Shown here one piece after another: positions 30,068 to 39,693 of a stretch of DNA of 64,000 nucleotides. Each line of letters opens with the position of its first letter. Positions within the stretch are counted from its first letter, which is position 1. Below the pieces are notes generated by a model that worked only from the letters and a program-made list of their open reading frames with translations, had not been told where the DNA came from and searched no databases. The position numbers were made by a program, and so were the translations under genes. Source of the stretch: SAR202 cluster bacterium bin87 (lineage in GTDB: Bacteria > Chloroflexota > Dehalococcoidia > Lucifugimonadales > UBA3495); contig MPNC01000005.1 in assembly GCA_002238825.1 (NCBI GenBank), positions 1-64,000 of the forward strand. The letters run 5' to 3'.

Positions 30068-31175
30068 CGCAGCGACGGTGGATCCGGCCGAAGAAATCGA
30101 ACATCTCGCGCCAGCGCTGCGTTCGGACCGGTCGCTGGCCGAAAGGTTCCGGAGGTTCGCCGCTGAGGAATGTTCGGAGGCATCGGACGAAGGGGCCGGC
30201 TCCCGGACCTACGAGATACTATCCGAAGCGGTGGCCGTCGACCCGGCTCTGAAAGGCCTGGCGCGCAGGTGCCGCGTTGGCCAGCCGATACCCAACCTGT
30301 TCTTTGCGGCCGTCAAGCGGACGGCCGCGTTCTTCCCCGGCTCCGGACTGGCCGAACATTACCGTCGGATTGCAGCAGGAGATGGGCCGACGGCGGGCTT
30401 GGAACAGGCTTTTACGGAGTTTGCGCGGGCGCATCGGGACCAGATTGTCGGGTATCTGGAATCGCGCATGGTGCAGACCAACGAGGTTGGTCGGTGCGCT
30501 TACCTGTTGCCCGGTTTCCTGACCATTGCCGCAGAGAACCCGGGCCTGCCCTTGGCGTTGCTGGACGTAGGAGCCAGCGCCGGCCTTAACCTGAACTGGG
30601 ACCAATACCGGTATCGGTACTCGACCGGCGATGAATTCGGGCCGGCCAATTCCAGAGTCGTGATCGAGTGCGACGCCAGGAACGGGTTGCCGGAATTGCC
30701 CACGGCCTTCCCCGAGGTGAGTTTCAGGGTCGGGATCGATCTGGCTCCGGTGAACTTGGGAGACGACGAAGAATACCGGTGGATGCAGGCTTTGGTCTGG
30801 CCAGAACACCGGGAACGCGCGGCCGCGTTATCCTCCGCAAGGGACGTCTGGATACATTCGCGGCCTACGGTATTGCAAGGCGACACCGTGGAACTGCTGC
30901 CAACTACGCTGCGGGACATACCGGAAGATTCCGCGCTGTGCGTGTTTCACTGCCACACGCTGAACCAGTTTCCCGCTGCGGCGCGGGAGCGGTTCGCGGA
31001 CATCCTGCGGACAGAGTCGATGGAGCGTGTCGTATATCACATTCCGTCGGAGGGTGAACGGGTCTCGCTACGGAAGATTGTCGGGGGAACCGCGGAGACC
31101 CTGCTCACAGCGCGCAGGCAGGTACACGGCAAATGGATCGCATGGGATACTGATATAAGGGTATCCGCTGAGTAG
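30054..31175 (+). CDS. DUF2332 family protein
   Basis: EVGRCAYLLPGFLTIA; LLDVGASAGLNLNWDQYRYRY. Confidence 0.8.
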   Translation: MALDSAATVDPAEEIEHLAPALRSDRSLAERFRRFAAEECSEASDEGAGSRTYEILSEAVAVDPALKGLARRCRVGQPIPNLFFAAVKRTAAFFPGSGLAEHYRRIAAGDGPTAGLEQAFTEFARAHRDQIVGYLESRMVQTNEVGRCAYLLPGFLTIAAENPGLPLALLDVGASAGLNLNWDQYRYRYSTGDEFGPANSRVVIECDARNGLPELPTAFPEVSFRVGIDLAPVNLGDDEEYRWMQALVWPEHRERAAALSSARDVWIHSRPTVLQGDTVELLPTTLRDIPEDSALCVFHCHTLNQFPAAARERFADILRTESMERVVYHIPSEGERVSLRKIVGGTAETLLTARRQVHGKWIAWDTDIRVSAE

Positions 31176-31256
31176 AAAATAGCCTGCGGCACGAATTTGA
31201 CACCGCTCAATGGCGAGGACCCGCCCCCGGCCGGAATGGCGGAGCGCGCTAACCGG

Positions 31257-31517
31257 TCAACGGGACCAGGTCTTTACGGCGATCACAGTGGCGCACAACA
31301 GTGAGGCGATGCAGAAGGTGGGCGTGGCCGCTAGTGACACTGCGTCCCATCCGGGTAGAAGCGACATGACGGCGATCCCGAGGCCGGCAGATCCGCCCAC
31401 AACGAGGCCACCCAAAATTGAGGTGGCCAAAACGTTGGTGTACCACGGTCTGCCCTCCTCGGTGTGGAGGGCGGAGGCCGTAATTCGCGCGATGGAAACT
31501 GAAAGAATATGGTTCAT
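31257..31517 (-). CDS. Small membrane protein
   Basis: Two hydrophobic helices; overlaps downstream stop of the 31930 ORF. Confidence 0.55.
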   Translation of the reverse strand: MNHILSVSIARITASALHTEEGRPWYTNVLATSILGGLVVGGSAGLGIAVMSLLPGWDAVSLAATPTFCIASLLCATVIAVKTWSR

Positions 31518-31930
31518 CGTTCCTGGAGGACTTCTCCTGAGAGTTGGTTGATTCGATAGAGGCGAACGAGGACAGCGGCGCCAGTGCGGTCGGGGTCGCG
31601 GTCCAGTTCACCCTGGACCGTGCGGGACATGACGTTGTCGCGGATGGCGCCTTCCCGGTACATGGTGGCCGTGCCGTAGAAACGCAGGTTGACCCGTTCG
31701 GTGGGATGACGATAGAAGAGCACGACTTTGGAGCCGTTCTCGATATTGGCAGCGGAATTCCGCCAACCGCGCTCCCAGAAGGCCAGAGTCTCACGGTCGA
31801 ACACGAGGACGCTGCCTCGCATGCTGATCTGCGGCTCGCCATCCGGGGACACGGTGGCGATGAACATGGGGCAGCGGTCAGCCAAAGCGTTGTCGATACG
31901 GCGACGGAGTTCATCGTCGATGTGGATCAT
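31514..31930 (-). CDS. Pyridoxamine 5'-phosphate oxidase-like protein
   Basis: FIATVSPDGEPQISMRGSVLVFDRETLAFWERGWRNSAANIENGSKVVLFYRHP. Confidence 0.8.
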   Translation of the reverse strand: MIHIDDELRRRIDNALADRCPMFIATVSPDGEPQISMRGSVLVFDRETLAFWERGWRNSAANIENGSKVVLFYRHPTERVNLRFYGTATMYREGAIRDNVMSRTVQGELDRDPDRTGAAVLVRLYRINQLSGEVLQER

Positions 31931-32070
31931 GGAAAACTCCTCAAGGATCCGGCGGGATGCGGAGCCGTTTTGAGGAACTTGCTCCCGGCCCGTCGAATGG
32001 CCCCTATAGAATACCCGACGAAACGCCGGAGGGTGAGCGTAATCTCTCGTACGTACCCGCTCCCATAAAT

Positions 32071-32182
32071 CGTCAGAACCAGGATTTACGGGATTTTATG
32101 ATTGGGCAGGGTTGGGAGATCTCCGTCACAGTACGGTTCAAATCCTGATAATCCTCAAATCTTGGAAAGCCTGATTCTGACG
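32071..32182. repeat. MITE-like palindromic intergenic element
   Basis: CGTCAGAACCAGGATT (32071-32086) vs AAGCCTGATTCTGACG (32167-32182), 14 of 16 complementary. Confidence 0.5.
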
Positions 32183-32280
32183 TTGCCCCGCCACAAACCA
32201 AGTGCGGGCGAGAGCCAGACCCGGATTGACGGGCTATCGCTAGCCCATCCAGCACAAACGGAGTGTACAAGGGGCGAAAG

Positions 32281-33234
32281 CTAGCCTATCACCGGTATCG
32301 AGGAGTCGAAAGAAGCCTCTGCGGCGGCCAGAGCAGCCTGCTTCTCGGCGTCACGGGCGGCGCAGGCAGCACTCATCGCCAACACATCCTTGGCCCACTC
32401 GTCCACGGGCACGTCGATCATGCGCCCCGCGAAGGGAGCGGCGGCAGTACCGGCGGCCAACGCCTGAGCAAATACTTCGCGCACCTGCGTGTAGTAGTCG
32501 ACCAGCGACTCCGTTGGCGTGTAGGCCTCGTTGACGGGGTCGATCCAACTGGGGTGTCCGCAGACCATGCCCTTGAAGCCCAGGTTACGCGAGTCGGTGG
32601 CAATCTGAGTCATCGTTTCGTGGGAGATCTGGCCGGTCTGCACACCCATCGGATCGGCAACGGCGATGGGCTGCACGCCGGCGGCCGTGGCCTCGATACA
32701 CAGGCGGCCGCGGGCGAACACGAAGGCGTCGTGCTCGGAGGACTGGGTGATACCAAGAGAGGCAGCGAGGGCGGCCTCGTCAATGCCGACCTGCCTGACG
32801 CGGGGGGAGGCGGTGATGATTTCGCGAATATGCCAGATGCCGGCCGCGGTCTCGATGGATGGCGTAATTTCGAGGGAGCCACGGGTCACGCCGTGTATTT
32901 TTTCCAGGTCCGCCAAAATCGCATCGGCCTCCGCCACCTGATCCGCGGCCTCGACACCGGGAAGCACTATTCCGGTCAACGCCGGCCCAATGGCTGCATT
33001 GCTGTCGGCGTAAACGAAGTCGGCGTTGACGCGCACGAATACCTGCGCTCCGCCCTTGCCGGCGAGAGCCACGGACTGACGGAGGGTTTCGCGAACCCGG
33101 GCGAGTTCGGCGGCGGGAGTGCCGTCCTGCAGGTCTACGGTGACGGCGTCAGCGTGGCGCGTCCAACTGCGCACGACCATCCGTGATTGGACCGCCGGCA
33201 CGACAAGGTTGGAGCGTCGTACGAGGATCGACAT
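32281..33234 (-). CDS. HpcH/HpaI aldolase/CitE family protein (copy 1)
   Basis: DAVTVDLQDGTP...AQVFVRVNADF; ITPSIETAAGIWHIREII. Confidence 0.88.
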   Translation of the reverse strand: MSILVRRSNLVVPAVQSRMVVRSWTRHADAVTVDLQDGTPAAELARVRETLRQSVALAGKGGAQVFVRVNADFVYADSNAAIGPALTGIVLPGVEAADQVAEADAILADLEKIHGVTRGSLEITPSIETAAGIWHIREIITASPRVRQVGIDEAALAASLGITQSSEHDAFVFARGRLCIEATAAGVQPIAVADPMGVQTGQISHETMTQIATDSRNLGFKGMVCGHPSWIDPVNEAYTPTESLVDYYTQVREVFAQALAAGTAAAPFAGRMIDVPVDEWAKDVLAMSAACAARDAEKQAALAAAEASFDSSIPVIG

Positions 33235-33250
33235 ATTGGACAGCTCCCGG

Positions 33251-34273
33251 TCAGCCGGGGGATTCCGCGGCCTCGGCGGCGTTCACGCGGGCAACCGCCT
33301 CGGCTTTCTCCTGGTCGCGTTCCTGGCACCGGGATCGCCATTGTAGCAATTCTTCAGCCCGCGCGGCTTCGTAGCGATCAATCACGCGGTGGCGGCCAAG
33401 GTACGAGTCAGCCGCCATGGGGCGGGGTGATCCCTCCCGATCCACGGAAGCGACGTCGACCTGCACCCAAGTCTCCCCGGTACGGTCCAGCTTGCGGTAC
33501 TCCTGGAGAACCCACATGGCGTCCGAAATCTCATCGTCGGTGGCCGCGAAGCCACGGATTTGCGGTTCGACAACGGCCGGATGCAGGCCACCGCCGATGC
33601 GGAAGCCACATTTTCGCGCCGCGTCGGCTTCGGCGAAAGCGCGGTCAGGATCGCTGACGCTGCCGGTTATGTTAGGCGTGAACGGGACCGCATGGGGCTC
33701 GCGGCCCGCAGCGCGAGCCGCGAGTTCGACCTCGCCCTTACCGTAAACGAACTGGTCGAAGCCCACGAACATCTCGACGCCGAGGTCACGGGACATGTCG
33801 TAGCCGGAGGCGCCGCCGAAGTCCATCACCCGGGAACTCGCGGTGACGATCTCGTAGGCGTTGGCGACGCCGACTGCGGTCTCGATGTTGGCGCCGATTT
33901 CCACGGTGCCGGGCCGGATGCCACGTTCGGCTTCCAGGCGAGTGATGATTCCGTCCATCCGCTGAATTTCGTGGGCGTACTCCGCCTTGGGATAGTTGAC
34001 CATCATCAGCCCGGGCCAAACGACGGCGTTGAGGTCCGCCTCCATCAGGTCGTGGTTGATGCGACATACGGCGTCGGCGCCGCCCTTGTTGACGACGGAG
34101 ATGGATTCACGGATCAGGTTGCGGGCAACGTCCTTGAGACGGGGAGGGACCGAGTCCTCCAAATCCATGTTGATGTAGTCGCAGCCGCGATGCCAGGCGT
34201 TGTTGATAAAGCGCGGGGTGACAACGGGCATGGTCAGGCCGGACCGCTTCAGTCGCCGTGGTGTGCTGGCCAT
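33251..34273 (-). CDS. HpcH/HpaI aldolase/CitE family protein (copy 2)
   Basis: CDYINMDLEDSVPP; GANIETAVGVANAYEIVTASSRV. Confidence 0.88.
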   Translation of the reverse strand: MASTPRRLKRSGLTMPVVTPRFINNAWHRGCDYINMDLEDSVPPRLKDVARNLIRESISVVNKGGADAVCRINHDLMEADLNAVVWPGLMMVNYPKAEYAHEIQRMDGIITRLEAERGIRPGTVEIGANIETAVGVANAYEIVTASSRVMDFGGASGYDMSRDLGVEMFVGFDQFVYGKGEVELAARAAGREPHAVPFTPNITGSVSDPDRAFAEADAARKCGFRIGGGLHPAVVEPQIRGFAATDDEISDAMWVLQEYRKLDRTGETWVQVDVASVDREGSPRPMAADSYLGRHRVIDRYEAARAEELLQWRSRCQERDQEKAEAVARVNAAEAAESPG

Positions 34274-34282
34274 GGGGAACTC

Positions 34283-35224
34283 CTATGGAACGGGCATGGG
34301 AATGCCTTCGACAGCGGCGGCCTTCGAACGGTCGCGGGTCGAACAGGCTTCGGCCAAAGCAATCGTATTGGCGGCCTGGCGAACGATGTCCGGTGTGAGG
34401 ACGCGATCATCCACCAGGACCACGGCGCCAGTGCCGGAGGCGGTGGCCGACGCATAGGCCTCGCAAAGACCGTGCGCTGCCGCGACATCGGATTCGGGTG
34501 GGGTGAATCCCGCGTTCAAGGGAGGCACCTGATCGGGCTGCACGCAGAAAGAGCCGTGGAAGCCGATGGCGCGTCCACGCTGGGCAGCGGCGAGAGTGTT
34601 CGCGGGGGTAGCGAGCAGGCCGCGGTCGGGGAAACGCCACCACGCGCCTAGCGGAACGGTTCCGGTGGCCGATGCCAGAGTGACCAATCGCTGCATCAGG
34701 TACTGCATGAGATGGATCTCGCCCGAGGGTTCCGGCCGCAGGTCCATGACCAAGTCGGCGCGGCCCAGCGAAAGCCCCCAGGTGCGCGAACTGGCGGTGG
34801 CGACCTCATACCCGTTGTGGTTGCCCAGGGCAGTTTCCAGGCAGAGGACCAATTCAACGCTGCCGGGCAGCATACCGCGGCGACTTTCCAGGTCGGAGAT
34901 GATGGCGTCGATGGCGGCAACCTGCTCCGGAGTTTCGGCGCGGCTCACCACGATGCCGTCAAGCCCGGGCCACACGGAGGCGCTGAGATCCGCGAGCATC
35001 AACTCGGGGTCGATCTGGACAAACACCTCGGCGCCGGTGGATTTGGCTGGAACCAGTAACTCCGACAACGACTCGCGAGCCGCGGGTTTGCCGGCTTCGG
35101 CCACGAACTCGGCCAGGTCCAGGACGATGACGTCCCCGCCAGCCGCTGGGGCATCCGAGACACGCTCGGAGTGTGAGACAGGGCAGAGTAACCAGGAGCG
35201 ACGAACTTTGGGAGAGCCGGTCAT
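34283..35224 (-). CDS. HpcH/HpaI aldolase/CitE family protein (copy 3)
   Basis: VIVLDLAEFV; ELVLCLETALGNHNGYEVATASSRT. Confidence 0.85.
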   Translation of the reverse strand: MTGSPKVRRSWLLCPVSHSERVSDAPAAGGDVIVLDLAEFVAEAGKPAARESLSELLVPAKSTGAEVFVQIDPELMLADLSASVWPGLDGIVVSRAETPEQVAAIDAIISDLESRRGMLPGSVELVLCLETALGNHNGYEVATASSRTWGLSLGRADLVMDLRPEPSGEIHLMQYLMQRLVTLASATGTVPLGAWWRFPDRGLLATPANTLAAAQRGRAIGFHGSFCVQPDQVPPLNAGFTPPESDVAAAHGLCEAYASATASGTGAVVLVDDRVLTPDIVRQAANTIALAEACSTRDRSKAAAVEGIPMPVP

Positions 35225-35256
35225 GGAGGATACCCGTGCGTCAATGAGGAATGAAC

Positions 35257-35283
35257 GGCGGCATTATGTTGTATAATGCCGCC
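35257..35283. promoter_or_regulatory. 11-bp perfect dyad GGCGGCATTAT-gttgt-ATAATGCCGCC over a TATAAT
   Basis: Direct reading in the divergent intergenic region. Confidence 0.65.
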
Positions 35284-35651
35284 GATTCGATAAGGGTCGG
35301 AAGGTTTGCCGGAAAAGTGCCGTGAATTATATGTGAGTCGGCCCGGTGTGGCAACATGACTGGACCGCGTTGTGAAGTTTACGGAGCCGCCAACGAATGA
35401 CCAATCCGACGTGACTCTTCCAGCCTCCCGGGCCTTAACCAAGTTGCGCGGTTGCAAAAAGGTTCGCTAAAAGGCGACTCATCGCCGGCAGGATTAGAGT
35501 TGTCGCGGAACGCCGACTGCCACTGCCGACCCTGCGCCTGAAGGCGCACATCTCTACCACCCACGATGCGCCGGCTAATCCTGGCGGGCGCGCCCAGTCC
35601 ACCCGATCCGAACGATCAGTCGTTCCCGGATCGACAGGAGCAATCTCCAAA

Positions 35652-38600
35652 ATGGCCGCTAGTTTGGAAATCCACGATCTGTTCGATGAGGGACAGGTAC
35701 AGGTGCGACTGGTAGAAGCGTCGGGCGAGGCGCGCGAAACGCCACCCGTGGGCTTCGGCATCGACCTCTCCGACGAGGAACGCGCAGCGCTGGACCGGTA
35801 CCACACCGAATTTCGACGCGGGACGCAAGGGGGAATCGCTCAGATTGAAGCGGTCGAACTGGCCATGCGCAACCTGGGACGACTGCTGTTCGAGTCGGCC
35901 TTCGGCGCGGAAAGCGAAGGCCGCGCGTTGCTGGACGAAGTGATGGGCCGCGACGAACGTGGGGTCCTTACGATCGTGTCCACGCGGCCGGAGTTCATGT
36001 CGCTGCCCTGGGAGCTGATGAACGACCCGTCGCTGGGATATTTCATCAACGGGCTGGTGGGAGTGGTGCGTCAATCCTCCACCCGGGCGCCGGACGACGG
36101 TGCGGAGGTGGCTGAGGAAGACACGCTGCAAGTGCTGATGCTTTCCCCGAGCCCGTTGGCTCTCGGGGCGCCTGGTTCGGGGCCACTGATGGCGGAACCG
36201 GCGGCAGCGGGAGCCAGCCTGGCCGAAGCGACGGTGGCCGCGCTGGAGGGACTCAACGTCCAGGTGTCGCTGGACCATCCGAGGCCGGCCACGCTGAACG
36301 CGCTGGAGGGCCTGCTGGAACGCAGCCCAAATCATTACCACGTAGCCCACGTTGATGGAGCCACCCTGGGCGACGGCGGGACGATCATCCTCGAGCAGGA
36401 AGACGGCAGCCCTGATTCCATCCCCGCGGCTGACTTGGGGAGCGCTCTGGCTTCCGGAGGCGTCAACGTGGCGCTGATCACCGCTGGGGTCCAGGAAGAG
36501 TTTCCGGCGATGGCAGGATGGGCAGAGGCGGCGCTGGCGATCGCAGACGCCGGCGTGGCCCAGGTGGCGGTTCTGCCGGCTCCGATGCATCCTGATGCCG
36601 GTGAAGGGGCGATCGCGACGTTCTACCGCCGCATCGCGCAGGGAAACACGGTGGCAGAAGCCGTGTCCGCGATCAGGCGTGGGCTGATGGACACGCCGGA
36701 GCGGGTCACGATGTACGGCCGCCGCGTGTTCTGGGACTGGCACCTGCCCGGGGTCTACCAGTCGCGCAACCACCAGCCGCCCGTGATCACACAGCTTCAG
36801 CCGGACCCGCTGGCGGCGCCGGTGATCCATCCCGAGGAAGCGCCCACGGATGACCTGCAGATCCCGGTGGCCGGTCAGTTTGGATTGGTGGGCCGGCAAG
36901 CGGAACTGCGGCAACTGGAAAGGGCGTTGAAAGCGCACTCGGTGGTGCACCTGTCGGGCGACACCGGCGTGGGCAAGACGGAACTGGCGCTGGCGCTGTG
37001 CCGCTGGTTCCTGAAGCCGGCTCGGATCGCCTATCCGGGCGGCGTGTTCTACGCGGCGTTCGAGACGTCGCAGCCGGCCGGCCTGGAGCGGGTAATCCAC
37101 GAGATCGGCACGGCGGTGTCGGGCCTGGATTTCGCCGACATGCCGGCGGAGCAACAACGGCGGTGGGTAACGGCGTACCTGCACGAAAACGCCTCGCTAC
37201 TGGTTTGGGACAACGTCGAAAACGTGGCCGGCTTTCCCGACGGGGTTCCCGGCCTGTTGGGCGACGAAGAGTTGCCGGACTTGGCGGCGTTCCTCGGTGA
37301 GGTGACCAGCGGGCCGGTGGGGACGAATGCGCTGCTGTTGGGCAGAAGAGCCAACGAGGAATGGGTTTCGACGCCGCACGCCTCGCTGACGCTGGAGGGA
37401 CTGGCCGGGGCCGACCGGTTGGCGTTGACCGCCCGGATCATGCACCAGGCGGAGGTGCCCGCCTCGCGCGTCGCCGCGGATTTCGTTGATCTGCTGGACC
37501 TCCTGGACGGGCACCCGTTGGCGATGCAGATCGCAATACCGCCGGTGAAGGACGTTCCGGCGGCGGCGGCAGTGAGCGAGATAGCGCGGCTGATAGATAG
37601 CGGGCCGGAAGGCGCGGAGGCGGGCCGGGGATCGACGCTGACCGCAGCGATGGAGTATTCGTTCTCGCGGATGTCGCGGCGCAACCGGACGCATCTGCCG
37701 TTCCTTTCGCTATTCCAACGCCGGGTCATGCTGGACGTGCTGTCACACATCACAGAGGAGAGGGCGTACGGGCAGATCATGGGCGACGATCTCACCGCCG
37801 GGGCGACGCGCAGCCTGCTCTCGCCGGAAGGCGGGATGCAATCCTCGGGTCGTTCGTACGCGGCGTGCCGAACCATGTTGCGGGCGGCGCAAGCCGCCGG
37901 GTTCCTGGAATCGATCTCGCCCAGCGTTTACCAGATCAACCCGTCCATGCCGTGGTTCCTGGGGCGGAAACTGGGACGGCAAGTATCCGGCAACGGAATA
38001 CAGCAGCTGGAAATGGAGTTCGTCCGCGTGTACGCCGACACGGCGGACTACTTTATGGAAAGCCTCTACGAGAACCAGGACACCGGTGTCACGGCGGTGC
38101 TGGCGGAGGAAGGAAACCTGACGCAGGCGCTGGGTCTGGCGCTGGAATACCGGCAGTGGGATAACGCCCAGGTGCTGTTCCAACCGTTGGCGCAGGTCTA
38201 CCGGATGCAGAAACGGTTCCCCGAATTGCGGCGGCTGCGTGGGCAGTTGCTGGACACCATCGGGCATACCGCCGGCGAAGCGGACGGCAACGGGGCCATC
38301 GAGTTCTGGCAGTATCTGCTGGGAACCGACGCTATGGAATCGGTGGAGCGGATGGACCTGGAACGGGCCGACCTGTTCAACCGCCAGCTTTTGGACTACC
38401 TGCTGGAACTGCCGGATGGCGAAACGGACCCGCGCACTGCGGCCGTCTACCACCAGAACGGCCTGATCGCCACGCGGAGGGGTCAATACGACACCGCTTC
38501 CGAGTGGCTGGAGCGGGGACTGGAAATCATCGACGGTGGTGAGGACCAGGAGTCCATCGCCGACGCGTGTTTTGCCATCGGACAGGTGCGACACCACCAA

Positions 38601-39407
38601 CGCCAGTACGGCGCCGCCAAGGAGTGGTACACGCGGGCGTTGGACATTCACCAGCGGCTGCCCGATTACGAGGAGATGATCAACGACTTTCGCGCGCTGG
38701 GATCGGCTTGCCACCTGCGGTTCGAATACGACGAGGCGAGGAGCTGGTACCACCGGGCGCGGGAAATGGTTGAAGAGAACCGTGACGAGGAAACGGCGGT
38801 TTACATCTTCCACTCCCTGGGAACGGTGGACCACTCGGAGTACCTGTTCGAGGATGCCCAATCCTGGTACCAGCAGGCGTTGGGCCTGAGCGACCGCTTG
38901 GGCATGACCGAGCAGATGATCGTCGAGTTTCATCACCTGGGCACGCTGGCGCAGGCGCGTGGCATCCTGGACGAGGCCGACGAGTGGCTGCGGGTCGCGA
39001 TGGAGTACCGCGAAGAGATGGGCGATCTGCGGGGCGTCGGCGTCGAGGCTCGGCAACTGGGAGTGGTTCACCACGAGCAGGGGGACTTGGAACAGGCGTA
39101 TCACTGGTACGACCAGGCCCGGATCGCTTTTGAGAGCGTGCGCGACGTGCTGCGGGCGGCGCGAACCTACGGTCAGCTGGGCATGGTTGAAGAACAACGC
39201 GGAAATCTTCCCGACGCCCTGGAATGGGTGGCGCGCACCTATCAACTGGCGGCGGACCACCAACTGCCCATGATGGTGCAGGTCAAGGCGCACCTGACGC
39301 GGCTCAAGGAGCAGATGGGCGAAGAACCCTTCGCGCAATGGTGGCGGGACAACATCGGAGTGGAACCGCCGACGGATCTCGACGTGGACGCGAGCGCAGT
39401 CTTCTGA
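35652..39407 (+). CDS. CHAT-like (probably catalytically degenerate) / NB-ARC STAND ATPase / TPR protein
   Basis: CHAT signature FMSLPWELMND; P-loop HLSGDTGVGKTELALALC; LLVWDNVENV; C-terminal TPR. Confidence 0.82.
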   Translation: MAASLEIHDLFDEGQVQVRLVEASGEARETPPVGFGIDLSDEERAALDRYHTEFRRGTQGGIAQIEAVELAMRNLGRLLFESAFGAESEGRALLDEVMGRDERGVLTIVSTRPEFMSLPWELMNDPSLGYFINGLVGVVRQSSTRAPDDGAEVAEEDTLQVLMLSPSPLALGAPGSGPLMAEPAAAGASLAEATVAALEGLNVQVSLDHPRPATLNALEGLLERSPNHYHVAHVDGATLGDGGTIILEQEDGSPDSIPAADLGSALASGGVNVALITAGVQEEFPAMAGWAEAALAIADAGVAQVAVLPAPMHPDAGEGAIATFYRRIAQGNTVAEAVSAIRRGLMDTPERVTMYGRRVFWDWHLPGVYQSRNHQPPVITQLQPDPLAAPVIHPEEAPTDDLQIPVAGQFGLVGRQAELRQLERALKAHSVVHLSGDTGVGKTELALALCRWFLKPARIAYPGGVFYAAFETSQPAGLERVIHEIGTAVSGLDFADMPAEQQRRWVTAYLHENASLLVWDNVENVAGFPDGVPGLLGDEELPDLAAFLGEVTSGPVGTNALLLGRRANEEWVSTPHASLTLEGLAGADRLALTARIMHQAEVPASRVAADFVDLLDLLDGHPLAMQIAIPPVKDVPAAAAVSEIARLIDSGPEGAEAGRGSTLTAAMEYSFSRMSRRNRTHLPFLSLFQRRVMLDVLSHITEERAYGQIMGDDLTAGATRSLLSPEGGMQSSGRSYAACRTMLRAAQAAGFLESISPSVYQINPSMPWFLGRKLGRQVSGNGIQQLEMEFVRVYADTADYFMESLYENQDTGVTAVLAEEGNLTQALGLALEYRQWDNAQVLFQPLAQVYRMQKRFPELRRLRGQLLDTIGHTAGEADGNGAIEFWQYLLGTDAMESVERMDLERADLFNRQLLDYLLELPDGETDPRTAAVYHQNGLIATRRGQYDTASEWLERGLEIIDGGEDQESIADACFAIGQVRHHQRQYGAAKEWYTRALDIHQRLPDYEEMINDFRALGSACHLRFEYDEARSWYHRAREMVEENRDEETAVYIFHSLGTVDHSEYLFEDAQSWYQQALGLSDRLGMTEQMIVEFHHLGTLAQARGILDEADEWLRVAMEYREEMGDLRGVGVEARQLGVVHHEQGDLEQAYHWYDQARIAFESVRDVLRAARTYGQLGMVEEQRGNLPDALEWVARTYQLAADHQLPMMVQVKAHLTRLKEQMGEEPFAQWWRDNIGVEPPTDLDVDASAVF

Positions 39408-39693
39408 CCGGTATGGGCAGGTATGGACACGATGAACGGGATGGTGCGCCGGATTCTGGGATTCACTGACATCGGCGAATTTGCCCGGTGCGCATTCACG
39501 GAGGCCATGACCCAAGAAGGGCGGGTTTCCCGCTGGCGCGAGGATGACAGTTGCCCGGGACAATAGAAATGGCATCGCGGGAATGCAAACAGACTCTCGG
39601 ATGCAATGACCGGCATAAGGGGATCGAAATGCGCGGGTGGGTGTTGGGAAGTGACGTTGAGGATCTGCCGAGGCTGAAACGAGGTGCGAGGAC

